DNA of 64,000 bases from positions 21,767,001-21,831,000 of the forward strand of contig OX419755.1 of the NCBI GenBank assembly GCA_948567375.1, read 5' to 3'. The position numbers and the translations under genes were made by a program. Under the pieces are notes generated by a model. It was not told the DNA's origin. It did no database searches and worked only from the letters and a program-made list of their open reading frames with translations. This DNA comes from Lunularia cruciata. Its lineage: Eukaryota > Streptophyta > Marchantiopsida > Lunulariales > Lunulariaceae. Below, in pieces: positions 63,262 through 64,000 of the stretch (the stretch's first letter is position 1; each line of letters starts with the position of its first letter).

Positions 63262-63959
63262 TGTAACACCCATTTATGCATTTATGCATGTATGTGCTAT
63301 TGTGATATTTTTTGGTATTACAAGTACTTGAGAGATATTATTTATATAAAGATAAAGGATAGTTCTACATTAGTCACAATTTGCTAAAGTTAATCATAGC
63401 TAAGATAGAAGAGACTTTACTTTAGAAGAAGTGGAAAAGATGAGTATCACTATTTTGGATTCTAGTGTATTGACTTGGTATTATTTCTAGGTGTTTAGCT
63501 TTGAAGAAAGAGTTGAGAACTCTTGGACCCACAAGCATTTTTTTGTTTTAGATTCTTATATAGTCCAAGTATAGCTCATGTAAAAGAATCTTGGACTTAG
63601 TGGTTGGATCAAGATAAGATCACATGTTTAGGAGAATATTTCTATGAGTATGGATATTCCATTATACCTTTGATTTTATTTGACTTTTAACCTAGTAACT
63701 TGAGTTACTAAACTAATTAGTAACTACAGTATGTAACTATTTCACAAGTATATTAGCTAAGGATGAGCATGTTATCATTATCTTTTTTATTTGCAACTAT
63801 CTCTCTCATTGAATTCTATAATGAGCAATGGTTTGAGTCTTGGAGTGTTAGCCTTGGAGAAGTATAATGGAATTAGGGTTCCTTTCCTTCTTAGTCCATG
63901 GTGCACTACCATAATAGCCATTGGAAATTCATCTTGAGTGAAAGACAGACTTGCTCACA
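63262..63959 (+). repeat. 3' LTR of the plus-strand Gypsy element
   Basis: 698 bases, TGTAACACCCATTTATGC to TTGCTCACA; pairs with 56346-57022. Confidence 0.88.
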
Positions 63960-63963
63960 GGTC

Positions 63964-64000
63964 TGTGAGCCGGCCTGTCTCTCACTCAGGATGAACCTCT
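63964..64000 (-). repeat. Start of an inverted LTR of the same family, cut by the window edge
   Basis: TGTGAGCCGGCCTGTCTCTC followed by ACTCAGGATGAACCTCT is the reverse complement of the LTR 3' end and matches 51854-51898 closely. Only 4 bases (GGTC) separate it from the plus-strand 3' LTR. Confidence 0.85.

Larger units (their letters stand above)
56346..63959 (+). mobile_element. Ty3/Gypsy retrotransposon with both LTRs, plus strand
   Basis: About 7.6 kb: 5' LTR, leader, gag, protease, RT, RNase H, integrase, purine tract, 3' LTR, in the standard Ty3/Gypsy order. No chromodomain was seen. Downstream of the 5' LTR, GATTTTGTTGCTGGGACCGC resembles the GCCGTTGCCGGGGA leader motif common in plant Gypsy elements. 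The frames carry several stops and shifts, but long stretches (gag 183 codons, RNase H 100 codons) remain open, so it appears younger than the element at 5-10.6 kb. Confidence 0.9.

Noticed and set aside
1-64000. tRNA, rRNA, CRISPR arrays, riboswitches or organellar insertions
   Set aside because: No cloverleaf-type B-box pairs, no rRNA core motifs, no regularly spaced direct repeats and no plastid or mitochondrial genes were recognised on reading both strands.

Overview
The window looks like nuclear DNA of a land plant. The evidence is one plant-type polyamine gene whose leader carries the land-plant conserved AdoMetDC upstream ORF pair, set among decayed plant-type Ty3/Gypsy and non-LTR retrotransposons. 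The species cannot be named from the sequence. The uORF wording and the mix of AT-rich, CpG-poor transposons with CpG-normal gene islands would fit a non-seed plant (moss, liverwort, fern or lycophyte) or a gymnosperm, but this is inference.

The only gene I can call with confidence is on the minus strand (about 23.0-27.4 kb). It is one intronless reading frame of 859 codons that joins a complete S-adenosylmethionine decarboxylase (AdoMetDC, N-terminal) to a complete ornithine decarboxylase (ODC, C-terminal). The catalytic and autoprocessing residues I could check in both halves are present. Its 5' leader holds a tiny uORF that overlaps by one base a 51-codon uORF. The uORF is split by a 345-base GT-AG intron, and splicing restores the conserved CVRKPS-stop ending. 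So one mRNA should make both enzymes that supply spermidine synthase (putrescine from ODC, decarboxylated AdoMet from AdoMetDC), under the polyamine-responsive uORF control that ordinarily governs AdoMetDC alone. Bifunctional AdoMetDC/ODC proteins are well known from Plasmodium. I know of none described in a land plant, but I could not search.

Layout: 1-5.0 kb, AT-rich with no recognisable gene. 5.0-10.6 kb, a decayed chromovirus (Ty3/Gypsy, plus strand) with both LTRs, a 5-bp target duplication, PBS and PPT. 10.6-22.3 kb, AT-rich relic DNA with small repeats. 22.3-29.9 kb, the CpG-normal gene island with the fusion gene and its upstream region. 29.9-31.4 kb, AT-rich with a tandem array of about 62 bp. 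31.4-35.2 kb, a second CpG-normal island with no recognisable gene. 35.2-38.8 kb, a minus-strand non-LTR retrotransposon. 38.8-40.9 kb, a small island with local duplications. 41.3-42.9 and 45.0-45.5 kb, two plus-strand copies of the same non-LTR family, with AT-rich DNA between. 45.5-49.97 kb, a third CpG-normal island. 50.1-51.85 kb, a minus-strand non-LTR relative. 51.85-55.5 kb, the LTR and pol of a minus-strand Gypsy element. 56.3-63.96 kb, a plus-strand Gypsy element with both LTRs, whose 3' LTR abuts an inverted LTR of the same family at the window edge.

All retroelement frames are broken by stops and frameshifts. Their CpG poverty and frequent CAA/CAG-to-stop type changes suggest long cytosine methylation and deamination.
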